Counted from the first letter of the stretch, positions 54,328-63,459 are shown. The stretch: 64,000 nucleotides of DNA from UBA1412 sp964609795 (GCA_964609795.1 CAZSTC010000002.1:53276-117275); one strand, 5' to 3'. Notes: a model not told the origin generated them from the sequence alone. Numbers and translations are program-made.

Positions 54328-55194
54328 ATGCAAATAGCTTCATTCAAAAAACTCAATCCGCAGCTCATCGAAGAAGCCGTCCGTAGGGCTTTAGACGAAG
54401 ATGTCGGTTCCGGCGATGCCACGACTGCAGCGCTCGTTCCACCTGAGTCTCGATCTAAAGCCGCAATGGTTGCAAGAGAGCCTCTCGTCGTTTGTGGTTT
54501 AGCATTTTCTCAAGAAGCCTACAGACAATTGGATAATTCCATTCAAGTTACCCTTCTCTGTAAAGATGGCGACTTAATGGAAAAGGGAAGCACACTTCTG
54601 GAAGTAAGTGGCCCTACGGGAGCCATTCTCTCAGCCGAAAGAGTTTCTCTTAACTTTCTGCAACGGCTTTCCGGCATTGCCACCATAACTCGACAGTTTG
54701 TGAATGAAGTCGCAGGAACAAAAGTAAAAATTCTGGATACCCGAAAAACGCTACCGGGCTGGCGTCTTTTTGAAAAATATGCTGTGACTTGCGGCGGTGC
54801 AAAGAATCATCGTATGGGGCTGCATGACATGATTCTTATCAAAGATAATCACTTGGCATCATTGCACGAAGCGGGGCCAAACGCTATTGCCAAAGCGGTT
54901 GCTTGTGCCCGCAGCTCGCATCCCCACTTAAAAGTGGAAGTCGAGGCTGATACTTTGGAGCAAGTAGAACAGGCGGTAGAAGCCGGTGCCGACGTTATCC
55001 TCTTGGATAACATGACCAATGAAACGATGATGAAAGCTGTTAAAATGGTAAAGGGACGCGCTCTGTTAGAGGCCAGCGGTGGGGTCAACCTGAAAACGGT
55101 TCGCGGCAAAGCTGAAACTGGAGTCGATTTTATTTCAGTGGGCGCCCTCACCCATTCGGCTCCTTCAGTGGATATCGGTTTGGATTTTAAATAA
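54328..55194 (+). CDS. nadC: Nicotinate-nucleotide pyrophosphorylase (carboxylating)
   Basis: A 288-residue quinolinate phosphoribosyltransferase that converts quinolinate and PRPP to nicotinate mononucleotide in NAD synthesis. ALDEDVGSGDATTAALVP is the N-terminal signature, RVSLNFLQRLSGIAT and ILDTRKTLPGWRLFEKYAVTC are the phosphate/PRPP blocks, GGAKNHRMGLHDMILIKDNH the substrate loop and LEASGGVNLKTVRGKAETGV the C-terminal phosphate site. nadA and nadB are not in the window. The GDP-fucose synthase gene begins 23 bases later. Confidence 0.95.
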   Translation: MQIASFKKLNPQLIEEAVRRALDEDVGSGDATTAALVPPESRSKAAMVAREPLVVCGLAFSQEAYRQLDNSIQVTLLCKDGDLMEKGSTLLEVSGPTGAILSAERVSLNFLQRLSGIATITRQFVNEVAGTKVKILDTRKTLPGWRLFEKYAVTCGGAKNHRMGLHDMILIKDNHLASLHEAGPNAIAKAVACARSSHPHLKVEVEADTLEQVEQAVEAGADVILLDNMTNETMMKAVKMVKGRALLEASGGVNLKTVRGKAETGVDFISVGALTHSAPSVDIGLDFK

Positions 55195-55217
55195 AACCTG
55201 GCACTTGATCTTTTAGC

Positions 55218-56159
55218 ATGGATAAGGAGAGTAGAGTATATATTGCTGGACACCGCGGAATGGTCGGCTCAGCTATTTGGAGACTATTGGAAAGCCGCGG
55301 TTTCAGCCGCTTAATCGGCTTATCCCACGGTGAATTAGATTTACTAAACGCTCAGGCAGTCCAGGATTTCTATACAAAGTATAAACCGGAGTATGTTTTT
55401 TTAGCGGCTGCCAAGGTGGGCGGCATTGGAGCCAATAGTACTTACCCTGCACAGTTCATTTACGAAAATCTCCAGCTACAAAACCATATTATCCACCAAG
55501 CCTACCTCCATGGTGTCAAAAAATTGCTCTTCCTGGGAAGTTCCTGCATCTATCCTAAAATGGCACCTCAGCCACTCAAAGAAGAGTGTTTGCTAACAGG
55601 CTCCTTGGAACCCAGCAACGAGTGGTACGCTTTAGCTAAAATATCAGGCCTCAAAATGTGTCAGGCGTACAGGAGGCAATACGGTTGCGATTTCATCAGC
55701 TGCATGCCCACTAACCTTTATGGACCGGGAGATAACTATCATCTGGATAATTCTCACGTAGTACCCGCTTTAATCCGCAAATTTCATGAGTCCAAAACAC
55801 GTCAAGACCAGGAAGTGACTTGCTGGGGCTCCGGAAAACCGTTGAGAGAGTTTCTCCATGTCGATGATATGGCCAGGGCCTGTGTCCACCTGATGGAGCA
55901 CTACTCTGAAGAACAAACCATTAACATCGGCTCGGGCAAAGAGCTCTCTATTTTTGAATTAGCTGAGCTGGTCAGAAAAGTGGTTGGCTATAAGGGTCGC
56001 ATCACTTGGGATACCAGTAAACCCGATGGCACTCCCAGAAAACTCCTGGATATTTCGCGAATCGCCAATCTGGGCTGGAAACCAGAGATAGATTTGGAGA
56101 ATGGTTTAGAGTTGGCTTACCAGGATTTTTTGAATCGTCCTCAAACGCGCATGAAATAG
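55218..56159 (+). CDS. fcl: GDP-L-fucose synthase
   Basis: A 313-residue short-chain dehydrogenase that epimerises and reduces GDP-4-keto-6-deoxymannose to GDP-L-fucose with NADPH. The nucleotide motif GHRGMVGSAIWRLLESRGF starts near residue 11; VGGIGANSTYPAQFIYENL and SSCIYPKMAPQPLKEE are diagnostic, and the catalytic tyrosine-lysine pair is in EWYALAKISGLKM. The partner GDP-mannose 4,6-dehydratase is not in the window. It follows nadC and converges on uvrB. The product is probably used for surface polysaccharide. Confidence 0.94.
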   Translation: MDKESRVYIAGHRGMVGSAIWRLLESRGFSRLIGLSHGELDLLNAQAVQDFYTKYKPEYVFLAAAKVGGIGANSTYPAQFIYENLQLQNHIIHQAYLHGVKKLLFLGSSCIYPKMAPQPLKEECLLTGSLEPSNEWYALAKISGLKMCQAYRRQYGCDFISCMPTNLYGPGDNYHLDNSHVVPALIRKFHESKTRQDQEVTCWGSGKPLREFLHVDDMARACVHLMEHYSEEQTINIGSGKELSIFELAELVRKVVGYKGRITWDTSKPDGTPRKLLDISRIANLGWKPEIDLENGLELAYQDFLNRPQTRMK

Positions 56160-56182
56160 GCGCCGACTTTCTCTTTTTCAAA

Positions 56183-58270
56183 TCACTTTTTACCAGACTT
56201 CGAAGGGCGTTTAAGACTGCATGCCTCTCGTGATGCCACGCCCCGTTGAGTACGAATAGAGGGCTCCATCATTTTCGAATCCGAATCAATGGAATCACCG
56301 TACTTTACTCTTTCGAGCTCACGTATCTGATCCCGAATCAGAGCCGCTTTTTCGAACAAAAGCTCCCTAGCCGCTTCCAACATCTCCTTTTTCAAATCAG
56401 AGATGGTTTCATCCAAATCTATAAGCTCTAAATTTTCTGACACTTTTAGAGGAGACCGAATAGAAGACGAGTTTAAACCGGAAGTGACCAGTAAACCTTC
56501 CTCAAGCGGACGGGTCACGCTTCGCGGGGTAATTCCATGCTTGTTGTTATGATCCAGTTGTTTCTTGCGCCGATATTCTGAAACAGCCAAAAACTTTTTT
56601 ATACTGTCCGTCATCACGTCACAATAAAGAATCACCCTGCCATTCAAGTTTCTGGCTGCACGCCCCGCAGTTTGGATCAAGCTTGTGGCACTGCGCAAAA
56701 AACCCTCTTTATCCGCATCCAAAATCGCTACCAATGAGACTTCCGGAACATCGAGGCCTTCCCGCAAAAGGTTGATACCGACCAGAACATCAAATGCACC
56801 CCGTCTCAAAGAACGTAAAATTTCCACGCGCTCCAGGGCGTCAATTTCGCTATGAAGGTATTGAACATTGATCCCGGTATCTCTGAGATAATCCGTCAGC
56901 TTCTCAGCCGTTCTTTTGGTCAAGGTCGTTACAAAAGTACGCTCGCCTTTTTCGGTCCTTTTCCGTATCTCCTCTATTAAATCATCGATCTGATTCTTGA
57001 GCGGACGTACTTCAACCTCTGGGTCCACCAAACCCGTCGGACGTACAATCTGTTCTACTATTCGCCCCTGGCTCCACTCCAACTCTCGAGGTCCCGGGGT
57101 CGCACTGAGATAAATGGTCTGCCCCTGGCAAGCTTGAAACTCCTCAAACCTGAGGGGCCGATTATCAAGAGCACTGGGCAGACGAAACCCATGGTCCACC
57201 AACACCATTTTTCGGGACCGGTCCCCTGCCGACATCCCGCCAATCTGCGGTACCGTGACGTGTGATTCATCGATGATCAGCAGATAATCTTTGGGAAAAA
57301 AATCAATCAACGTGCAAGGCTTGGAGCCCGGCGGTCGGCCCACAATGTGGCGGCTATAGTTTTCAATGCCCGAGCAATAGCCCATCTCCAACATCATCTC
57401 AATGTCGTATTCTGTTCGAGATTTAAGCCTTTGCGCTTCGAGTAACTTCCCATTTTTTTCGAACCATTCCAGCCTCTCATTCAATTCCGTCTTGATCGTT
57501 TTAACAGCTCGAATAAGTTTATCCTGAGAAGTAACAAACTGCTTTGCAGGAAAAATTGTGACAGAATCAAGTTCCGTAAAAATTTCTCCGGTCAGGGGAT
57601 CAGTACGGCTGATTTTCTCTACCTCATCTCCAAAAAACTCAAAACGGTAAGCATCCTGCATCCATGCAGGAAAAAGCTCCACCACATCTCCCCGAACTCG
57701 AAATGTTCCTCGGCTGAACTCAATATCATTACGGGAATATTGCAATTCAACCAATCTCTCCAAAAAGACATCACGATCCATTACCTGACCTTTCATCAGG
57801 TGAATGAGCATCTCCTCATATTCCTCTCGGCTTCCCAGTCCGTAAATGCAGGAGACGCTGGAAACAACTATGACATCTTCACGTGAGAAAAGACTGCTCA
57901 TGGCAGCCAATCTCATTCTTTCGATTTCATCGTTGATACTGGAGTCTTTTTCTATGTAGGTATCAGTAGTGGGAATATAGGCTTCAGGCTGATAAAAATC
58001 GAAGTAGCTGATAAAATACTCAACCGCATTTTTTGGGAAAAAACCTTTAAACTCTGTGTACAATTGTGCAGCCAGAGTTTTATTGTGGGAAATGACTAAA
58101 GTAGGTTTTTTAATCTGGGCAATTACATTGGCGATTGAAAATGTTTTGCCCGAGCCTGTCACCCCTTGAAGAATTTGATGCTGTTCACCGCTGCGAACAC
58201 CTCGAACTAATGTTTCAATCGCCTGGGGTTGATCTCCTGCCGGAGAATAGGATGAAACAAGTTCAAACAT
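56183..58270 (-). CDS. uvrB: Excinuclease ABC subunit B
   Basis: A 695-residue DNA-repair helicase that loads at damage with UvrA and recruits UvrC. Walker A LQGVTGSGKTFSIANVIAQI is near residue 40, the beta-hairpin DFYQPEAYIPTTDTYIEKDS follows, DESHV is the Walker B box, and VGINLLREGLDVPEVSLVAI with QTAGRAARNLNGRVI are helicase motifs V and VI. The UvrC-interacting C-terminal region has LKKEMLEAARELLFEKAALI. Length is normal. It is the last gene of the long minus-strand operon, 21 bases after DAHP synthase. Confidence 0.96.
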   Translation of the reverse strand: MFELVSSYSPAGDQPQAIETLVRGVRSGEQHQILQGVTGSGKTFSIANVIAQIKKPTLVISHNKTLAAQLYTEFKGFFPKNAVEYFISYFDFYQPEAYIPTTDTYIEKDSSINDEIERMRLAAMSSLFSREDVIVVSSVSCIYGLGSREEYEEMLIHLMKGQVMDRDVFLERLVELQYSRNDIEFSRGTFRVRGDVVELFPAWMQDAYRFEFFGDEVEKISRTDPLTGEIFTELDSVTIFPAKQFVTSQDKLIRAVKTIKTELNERLEWFEKNGKLLEAQRLKSRTEYDIEMMLEMGYCSGIENYSRHIVGRPPGSKPCTLIDFFPKDYLLIIDESHVTVPQIGGMSAGDRSRKMVLVDHGFRLPSALDNRPLRFEEFQACQGQTIYLSATPGPRELEWSQGRIVEQIVRPTGLVDPEVEVRPLKNQIDDLIEEIRKRTEKGERTFVTTLTKRTAEKLTDYLRDTGINVQYLHSEIDALERVEILRSLRRGAFDVLVGINLLREGLDVPEVSLVAILDADKEGFLRSATSLIQTAGRAARNLNGRVILYCDVMTDSIKKFLAVSEYRRKKQLDHNNKHGITPRSVTRPLEEGLLVTSGLNSSSIRSPLKVSENLELIDLDETISDLKKEMLEAARELLFEKAALIRDQIRELERVKYGDSIDSDSKMMEPSIRTQRGVASREACSLKRPSKSGKK

Positions 58271-58291
58271 CTATTTCTGAATAGAGAGTTG

Positions 58292-59371
58292 CTAGCCAAT
58301 CATTCCGGATGCTTTCATTTTTTCATAGCCATCCAGAATCATTCTCTCCGTGGCGGACCATCCCAGGCACCCATCGGTAACCGAAACACCATACTGCAAC
58401 AATGACCGGATATCGGATACACCTTCTTTGGGTGTTGGCAAAGGTTGGCTTCCTTCGTTGATATTACTCTCCACCATAGCACCGATGATATTATCATTGC
58501 CCTCCAGTCGTTGTCCTATAATGTCATTCCAGACCAACACCTGGCGTTCAAAGCGCTTGGATGAATTAGCATGACTGCAATCCACTACCAAAGACGAAAG
58601 CATTCCCTCGTCCTTTAGCTGCTCCACACTCATTTGGATACAGTCTTTGGTGTAATTTGGCAGATTCCTTCCTCCTCGCAACACAACATGGGTATCTTCG
58701 TTCCCAGTCGTTCTTATCACACTGGTTACGCCATGTTCGTCTATACCGACAAAGGAATGCGATGCATGGCAGGCAGCCATTGCGTCAATAGCCGTTTGCA
58801 GCCGCCCATCAGTACTGTTTTTCAATCCCACCGGCATAGACAGACCGCTGGCCAACTCTCGATGAGTCTGGCTCTCAGTAGTGCGGGCTCCGATTGCCGC
58901 CCAACAAACTAAATCATCTATATATTGCGGTATGATGGGGTCTAAAAATTCGGTCGCAACCGGTAAATCCATTTCGGCCGCTTTAAGCAGAAGCCTGCGG
59001 GCGATTTTCAGACCTTCTTCTATATCGTTGGAGCCATCCATATAAGGATCATTAATGAGTCCCTTCCAACCGATAGTCGTTCTGGGCTTTTCAAAATAAA
59101 TCCTCATGACTATATAGAATTGATCCAGAACAGTCCTTCTCAGATTGCTCAATCTGCGTGCGTACTCAAGCGCAGCGTCTTCATCATGAACAGAACAAGG
59201 ACCGACAATCACCAGAAAACGCTTTGAACGCTTATGGATAATATCGGAAATTTCTTGCCGTCTCTGGCGAATCTCTTCACTCAACTCAATTGAAGATGGA
59301 AACTGCTGCTTCAGCTCCACTGGCGACAGCAGCTTACTAACTTCAGCTACTCTTAAATTGACTATTCTCAT
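58292..59371 (-). CDS. aroG: 3-deoxy-7-phosphoheptulonate synthase (DAHP synthase, class I)
   Basis: A 359-residue enzyme of the E. coli AroF/G/H type, condensing phosphoenolpyruvate and erythrose 4-phosphate to start the shikimate pathway. VGPCSVHDEDAALEYARRL, MRIYFEKPRTTIGWKGLIND, PVATEFLDPIIPQYIDDLV, WAAIGARTTESQTHREL and VDCSHANSSKR are all conserved family blocks. Which feedback-inhibited isozyme it represents cannot be read. Its start overlaps the stop of the HAD gene (TAATG), so they are translationally coupled. Confidence 0.94.
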   Translation of the reverse strand: MRIVNLRVAEVSKLLSPVELKQQFPSSIELSEEIRQRRQEISDIIHKRSKRFLVIVGPCSVHDEDAALEYARRLSNLRRTVLDQFYIVMRIYFEKPRTTIGWKGLINDPYMDGSNDIEEGLKIARRLLLKAAEMDLPVATEFLDPIIPQYIDDLVCWAAIGARTTESQTHRELASGLSMPVGLKNSTDGRLQTAIDAMAACHASHSFVGIDEHGVTSVIRTTGNEDTHVVLRGGRNLPNYTKDCIQMSVEQLKDEGMLSSLVVDCSHANSSKRFERQVLVWNDIIGQRLEGNDNIIGAMVESNINEGSQPLPTPKEGVSDIRSLLQYGVSVTDGCLGWSATERMILDGYEKMKASGMIG

Positions 59372-60003
59372 TAACTACCTACAGAACACGAAGACAGGCC
59401 GAGAAGCGCCTTTACTTGTGGGATTACCTTGTGAGATGAATTAAACACGATCCCATGCCACCCCCGCTTCAATGCAGCATCGATATTCTCTTTCTTGTCA
59501 TCAATATAAATGATATCTGATCCCTTTTTCCCTGTTGCCTCCTCCAATGCAATATAAAAAGCATCTGAGGGCTTGGCCACCTTCAGCTTATAACTGAGGA
59601 AATAACCATCAAAGTCATTATAAAAGGGGTAATGTTCGGAAATCCATTTTACGGCAGTGTCGTTAGTGTTGGAAAAAAGATAGGTCTTAACTCCGGAACG
59701 TTTCAACTCAGAGTGAAAGGAAATCATTTCATCTATGGGAGTAAAAATATTCCCAAACGCCTCCATAAAATCCTCTCGAGTTCCTTTGAATTTAGTCAGT
59801 TTTGCAACCTCTTCGTAAAACTCGTCGTCCCCGATCTCTCCCAGCTCCAGACTCTCCAGCAACCCCGACCCTGTTAGAATTCCCAAAACCTTTAAAGGAA
59901 AGACGCCACACAAAGGCAGCAATTTGCCGGCTGATTTCATGTAATCAAAATCCAAAAGCACCTTTCCCAAATCAAACGCCACTATTTTTTCAAAATGACT
60001 CAT
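59371..60003 (-). CDS. HAD-IA family hydrolase, YihX-like
   Basis: About 210 residues from the ATG at 60003 (an in-frame TTG at 60021 abuts the recR stop). The nucleophile motif is VAFDLGKVLLDFDYMK, matching the FDLGNVI type of YihX-like phosphatases, in which the second aspartate is replaced by glycine. FSNTNDTAVKWI is motif II, LKVAKPSDAFYIALEE carries the motif III lysine and DIIYIDDKKENIDAAL the acidic motif IV. YihX of E. coli dephosphorylates glucose 1-phosphate; the substrate here is unknown. It sits between recR and DAHP synthase with essentially no spacing. Confidence 0.85.
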   Translation of the reverse strand: MSHFEKIVAFDLGKVLLDFDYMKSAGKLLPLCGVFPLKVLGILTGSGLLESLELGEIGDDEFYEEVAKLTKFKGTREDFMEAFGNIFTPIDEMISFHSELKRSGVKTYLFSNTNDTAVKWISEHYPFYNDFDGYFLSYKLKVAKPSDAFYIALEEATGKKGSDIIYIDDKKENIDAALKRGWHGIVFNSSHKVIPQVKALLGLSSCSVGS

Positions 60004-60021
60004 GCCCTCTAAAATCCTCAA

Positions 60022-60624
60022 TTAGTTATTTTCCACCGGTATACGATTTTCTATTGCCCGTTCTAACGTTAGACCATCCGCAAATTCCAATGAGGCTCCC
60101 GCCGGCAATCCTTGTGCCAGACGCGATACTTTTACACCAAAAGCAGCCAAGCGCTTGGTCATAAAATAAACGGTAGCCTCAGATTCCACATCCATTCCCA
60201 AAGCAATTAAAACTTCTTTTACGCCTTCATTGCGCACCCTATCAAAAAGCTCAGCCAGGCGTAAATCTTCCGGGCCTACCCCATTAATGGGCGAAAGCTT
60301 TCCACCCAGCACGTGATAGCGCCCTTTAAGAGCTCCGGATTTATCAATAGAGAGAATATCAACAGGACGCTCAACGACACATAAAAGCTCGCTATCCCGG
60401 CTCATATCCTGGCAGATCGCACATCCGGTCACCTCACAAAGCCCCCCGCATACAGGGCAAAACAACACCTCTTCATGAAGGCGAAGGAGACAATTACCCA
60501 AGCTTTCAGAAGTGCTTTTTCCTTTGAGGAAAAGATGCAGCGCCAACCGCTCAGCAGAGCGAGGGCCTATACCAGGCAATTGCCCCAGCTCAGTAATGAG
60601 AAGTTGAAGGGCTTTAGGAATCAC
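60022..60624 (-). CDS. recR: Recombination protein RecR
   Basis: A 200-residue DNA-binding ring protein of the RecFOR gap-repair pathway. GIGPRSAERLALHLF is the helix-hairpin-helix motif, CPVCGGLCEVTGCAIC the four-cysteine zinc finger, LCVVERPVDILSIDKSG the start of the Toprim domain and PINGVGPEDLRL the Walker-like loop. The start is a GTG at 60624, five bases after the stop of ybaB. The neighbours dnaX, ybaB and SRP RNA are in a classic conserved order. Confidence 0.96.
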   Translation of the reverse strand: MIPKALQLLITELGQLPGIGPRSAERLALHLFLKGKSTSESLGNCLLRLHEEVLFCPVCGGLCEVTGCAICQDMSRDSELLCVVERPVDILSIDKSGALKGRYHVLGGKLSPINGVGPEDLRLAELFDRVRNEGVKEVLIALGMDVESEATVYFMTKRLAAFGVKVSRLAQGLPAGASLEFADGLTLERAIENRIPVENN

Positions 60625-60629
60625 AAAAA

Positions 60630-60941
60630 CTAGATCAACCCCGGAAACTTCAAGCCGGAAGTCACTTTGCCCATTTCAGACGTGGATATCTCTTCGGCTT
60701 GCTTCAATCCAGCATTCACCGCGGTGATAACCAAATCCTCGAGCATCTGAACATCTTCCGGATTCACAGCCTGCGGGTCAATTTTTATAGAGGCCACTGT
60801 ACGATCACACCTGACAAGGACTTTGACGGCGCCGCCACCACTGGTTGCTTCCACCGTGCGTGCCGAAAGCTGCCCTTGCACTTCTTCCATTTGCTGCTGA
60901 ATCTTAACAGCCTGCTTCATCAACTTACCAATACTGGACAT
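60630..60941 (-). CDS. ybaB: YbaB/EbfC nucleoid-associated protein
   Basis: A 103-residue small DNA-binding protein. IGKLMKQAVKIQQQMEEVQ is the N-terminal helix, VEATSGGGAVKVLVRCD the beta-sheet with the family's glycine-rich turn and KIDPQAVNPEDVQMLEDLV the second helix region. It starts 24 bases after dnaX and is followed five bases later by recR. Confidence 0.95.
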   Translation of the reverse strand: MSSIGKLMKQAVKIQQQMEEVQGQLSARTVEATSGGGAVKVLVRCDRTVASIKIDPQAVNPEDVQMLEDLVITAVNAGLKQAEEISTSEMGKVTSGLKFPGLI

Positions 60942-60965
60942 AACAAATAATCAGTCAGTTATTTT

Positions 60966-62831
60966 TTATTTTTTTGGATCCATGCCCTTTTGGACAATAG
61001 TCGCTTGAAATACCTCTAGCGCTCTTTTAATCAATGGATCATTTTTAAAATCTATTTCTTCAAACGGAGGCGGTTTACTCACCTCTGTCAGCTTTGTAAT
61101 CGGAGGCTCCACTTGAGCCTGCTCTCCTGTCTGTGGCTCCTCAACAGCAATTTGCCGTGTATGAGGCTCAGGCTCTACCATCTTGGCCAAAGCTGACACC
61201 TCAAATACTACACGGCAATCAGGATATCCGCAAGAAGCGAGATACTCCTGAAAAACTTTCTTCTTTTCAGGAGTATCCAAAAAAAGTTGCAAGCCTGAGT
61301 CTTGTGCGGGAAGCCCCACTTCCAGAATGCCCTCTTTAAAAGAGATCAACACGCAGCCCCGCAAAACTCCATACAAAAACCGATCCTGGATTCTTATATG
61401 ACCCAACATTTCATTCCAAAACGCAGCCAAGTCTTGCGGATAAGGCTTGGATTCTGGTTGAGATATAACCCCATATCCAGATGTCTTCTCATGATGGGAA
61501 AGCCCTGCATAGGGACTCATCGGTCTGTGGGCAGGAACCGGCTCAGCTCGTTGAGGCTGATGTACTGCCTGAGGGACCACAGGGATGGGCGACTGTGAAC
61601 GAGGAACACTCTCTACATTCGGAGGCGGCTGAGAAAGAGAAGGCTGAGCCTTGGCCAGCACGGAAACATCTTTTCCAGAAAAGGCCGATGAAGACTTTTT
61701 CAGTTGCTCCAACTTTTGGAGTAATACGTCCAAACTCAGCGCATCTTTTGCCTTGAATACTTCCACCAGAGAAAGCTCCATTACCACCGAACGAGAAGCA
61801 GCCGATGATAGTTTCCATTCATTACTCACCAGGATATCCATTATCCGGGAAAGCCCCTCCAGAGAAACCTTCGAGGATTGAGCCTCAATGCAAGCCCATT
61901 CCGAATCAGAAACCTCAGCCATCGAGCGATCTCCCTTGGAAATCTGGAAGAGAGCCAGATTACGAAAATGCAACAATAGGTCGCTGTTCAACCGGGCAAT
62001 ATCCTTGCCATTATCCATGAGGATATGGAGCCTTTTCAGCGCTTCATTCAGATCATTGTCCAGTATCGCTTCCGTCAACTTTTGAATTTCAGCACGTGAG
62101 GTCAGCCCAAATGCTGAGAGAACATCATCTTCCCTTATTTTGTCTCCACAAAAGCTGATAAGCTGATCCAAGGTAGACTCAGCATCGCGTAAACAGCCTT
62201 CTGACCCTCTGGCAATGGCTTCCAGGGCAGCGAGCTCTGCCTGTACTCCTTCATTGGCACAGATGAATTCGAGCTGCTTCACCATGAGCTTTACGGGAAT
62301 TCTCTTTAAGTCAAAACGCTGACAGCGAGAAAGGATCGTCGTTAAAACTTTCTCCGGCTCAGTTGTGGCAAACATGAATTTCACATGAGGCGGAGGCTCT
62401 TCCAATGTTTTCAGCAAAGCATTGAAAGCCTCGCGGGTTAACATGTGAATTTCATCAATGATATATATCTTGAAGCGCCCGTTTGCAGGAGCATACGCCG
62501 CCGTATCTCTGAGTTCTCGAATCTCATCAATACCACGATTGCTGGCGCCATCAATTTCCAGGACATCCAAAGAACGGCCTTCACTGATCTCAATGCAACG
62601 TGGATCCTCATCCGAAAAATCCACTCGAGGCCCATCAGTACAGTTCAAGCATTTGGCAAAAATACGCGCTATCGTGGTTTTCCCGGTGCCCCGGGGCCCC
62701 ACAAATAGATAAGCATGTGCTATCCGATTCTGAGTAATTGCATTGCTCAGAGTCCGGGTAACATGCTCCTGACCTACAACTTCTTCAAAGCGTTGAGGGC
62801 GATATTTTCGAGCTATAACTTGGTACGCCAT
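60966..62831 (-). CDS. dnaX: DNA polymerase III subunits gamma and tau
   Basis: About 621 residues from the ATG at 62831 (MAYQVIARKYRPQ), chosen by family alignment although a GTG at 62864 is also in frame. Clamp-loader motor: Walker A FVGPRGTGKTTIARIFAK, Walker B IIDEIHMLTREAFNALLKTL, sensor-1 ATTEPEKVLTTILSRCQRF. The zinc-module positions retain only C64 and C79; the two middle ligands of the E. coli module (C73, C76) are replaced by serine and aspartate in VDFSDEDPRC. A long proline-rich linker (LSQPPPNVESVPRSQSPI) precedes the C-terminal domain. It lies immediately downstream of the SRP RNA and starts the ybaB-recR series. Confidence 0.95.
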   Translation of the reverse strand: MAYQVIARKYRPQRFEEVVGQEHVTRTLSNAITQNRIAHAYLFVGPRGTGKTTIARIFAKCLNCTDGPRVDFSDEDPRCIEISEGRSLDVLEIDGASNRGIDEIRELRDTAAYAPANGRFKIYIIDEIHMLTREAFNALLKTLEEPPPHVKFMFATTEPEKVLTTILSRCQRFDLKRIPVKLMVKQLEFICANEGVQAELAALEAIARGSEGCLRDAESTLDQLISFCGDKIREDDVLSAFGLTSRAEIQKLTEAILDNDLNEALKRLHILMDNGKDIARLNSDLLLHFRNLALFQISKGDRSMAEVSDSEWACIEAQSSKVSLEGLSRIMDILVSNEWKLSSAASRSVVMELSLVEVFKAKDALSLDVLLQKLEQLKKSSSAFSGKDVSVLAKAQPSLSQPPPNVESVPRSQSPIPVVPQAVHQPQRAEPVPAHRPMSPYAGLSHHEKTSGYGVISQPESKPYPQDLAAFWNEMLGHIRIQDRFLYGVLRGCVLISFKEGILEVGLPAQDSGLQLFLDTPEKKKVFQEYLASCGYPDCRVVFEVSALAKMVEPEPHTRQIAVEEPQTGEQAQVEPPITKLTEVSKPPPFEEIDFKNDPLIKRALEVFQATIVQKGMDPKK

Positions 62832-62905
62832 TGCAAAAGACAAAGTCAAGGGAGCGAATCTCACCTACCTCGACTATATTTCTTTTCCCTGGTTTAAATT
62901 AAAAA

Positions 62906-62999
62906 GCCAGGGTTACTTGCGGCAGATACGAAGCAAACTGCCGTTGCTGCATTCCTGCCCTGGCGGGGTTCGTAAGTCCGCACTCCGCAAGACCCTGGC
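62906..62999 (-). ncRNA. ffs: Signal recognition particle RNA (4.5S, bacterial small type)
   Basis: On the minus strand the ends GCCAGGGT and ACCCTGGC pair, CTTGCGG pairs with CCGCAAG, and ACGAA with TTCGT, giving one long hairpin of about 94 bases. The apical part contains GAACCCCGCCAGGG and the conserved internal loop/tetraloop region GGAATGCAGCAACGG, with GGAA tetraloop at 62952-62955. A run of five T residues follows the 3' end (62901-62905). Location directly upstream of dnaX, ybaB and recR is typical of SRP RNA in many bacteria. The tetraloop is closed by an A-U rather than the usual C-G pair. Confidence 0.88.
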
Positions 63000-63055
63000 A
63001 AATCCTCAAGAGGGATTGAAACACAAACACCCTCTTACCTACAAGTACCTTCTAT

Positions 63056-63090
63056 CACAAAGCGCACGAAAAACTTCATTGCGCTTTGTG
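63056..63090 (-). terminator. Inverted repeat after the pilin-like gene
   Basis: CACAAAGCGC (63056-63065) and GCGCTTTGTG (63081-63090) are perfectly complementary, ten pairs with a 15-base loop, beginning one base after the pilin stop. No T-run follows, so termination may be factor-dependent, or it may be a message-stabilising hairpin. Confidence 0.5.
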
Positions 63091-63459
63091 CTACTGTGCT
63101 GCCCCACCGGTCGTCGTACTTGTGGACGAACTATGGGTAGGGATCGAACAGGTCACTTCCCCATCCTCGGGAGAAATCGTGTAAGTGCCGCCTTCCGGAC
63201 AAGTGGGCTCCGTCTTAAAATACCCGGCAGAAACAAGAACGCCCAAGTCTGCAGGAGCTGTTCTCTGCTCCAGCTTGTACTGTTCGATGACACTCTCAAT
63301 ATTCTTTACGTTCGCCATACAGGCGTTTCTACGAGCCGTTTTACCGGCTTTTGCGATATTTGGCACTGCAATCGCCATGAGCATTCCGATAATAGCGACC
63401 ACAATCATGATTTCAATGAGGGTGAAACCACTTCTCGCACTTTGTGTTCTTATTCTCAT
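63091..63459 (-). CDS. Type II/IV-pilin-like protein with prepilin N-terminal methylation site
   Basis: A 122-residue protein. SARSGFTLIEIMIVVAIIGM is a textbook prepilin peptidase site: cleavage between G and F, then a hydrophobic helix with glutamate at the fifth position. The small C-terminal domain has NACMANVKNIESVIEQYKLE, LGVLVSAGYFKTEPTCPEGG and ends in a serine/threonine-rich tail. This is the short GspG-like form common in Verrucomicrobiota and Lentisphaerae, where many isolated copies occur. AAAGGG lies three bases before the ATG at 63459. Assembly genes are absent from the window, so which pilus or secretion system it serves is unknown. Confidence 0.88.
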   Translation of the reverse strand: MRIRTQSARSGFTLIEIMIVVAIIGMLMAIAVPNIAKAGKTARRNACMANVKNIESVIEQYKLEQRTAPADLGVLVSAGYFKTEPTCPEGGTYTISPEDGEVTCSIPTHSSSTSTTTGGAAQ

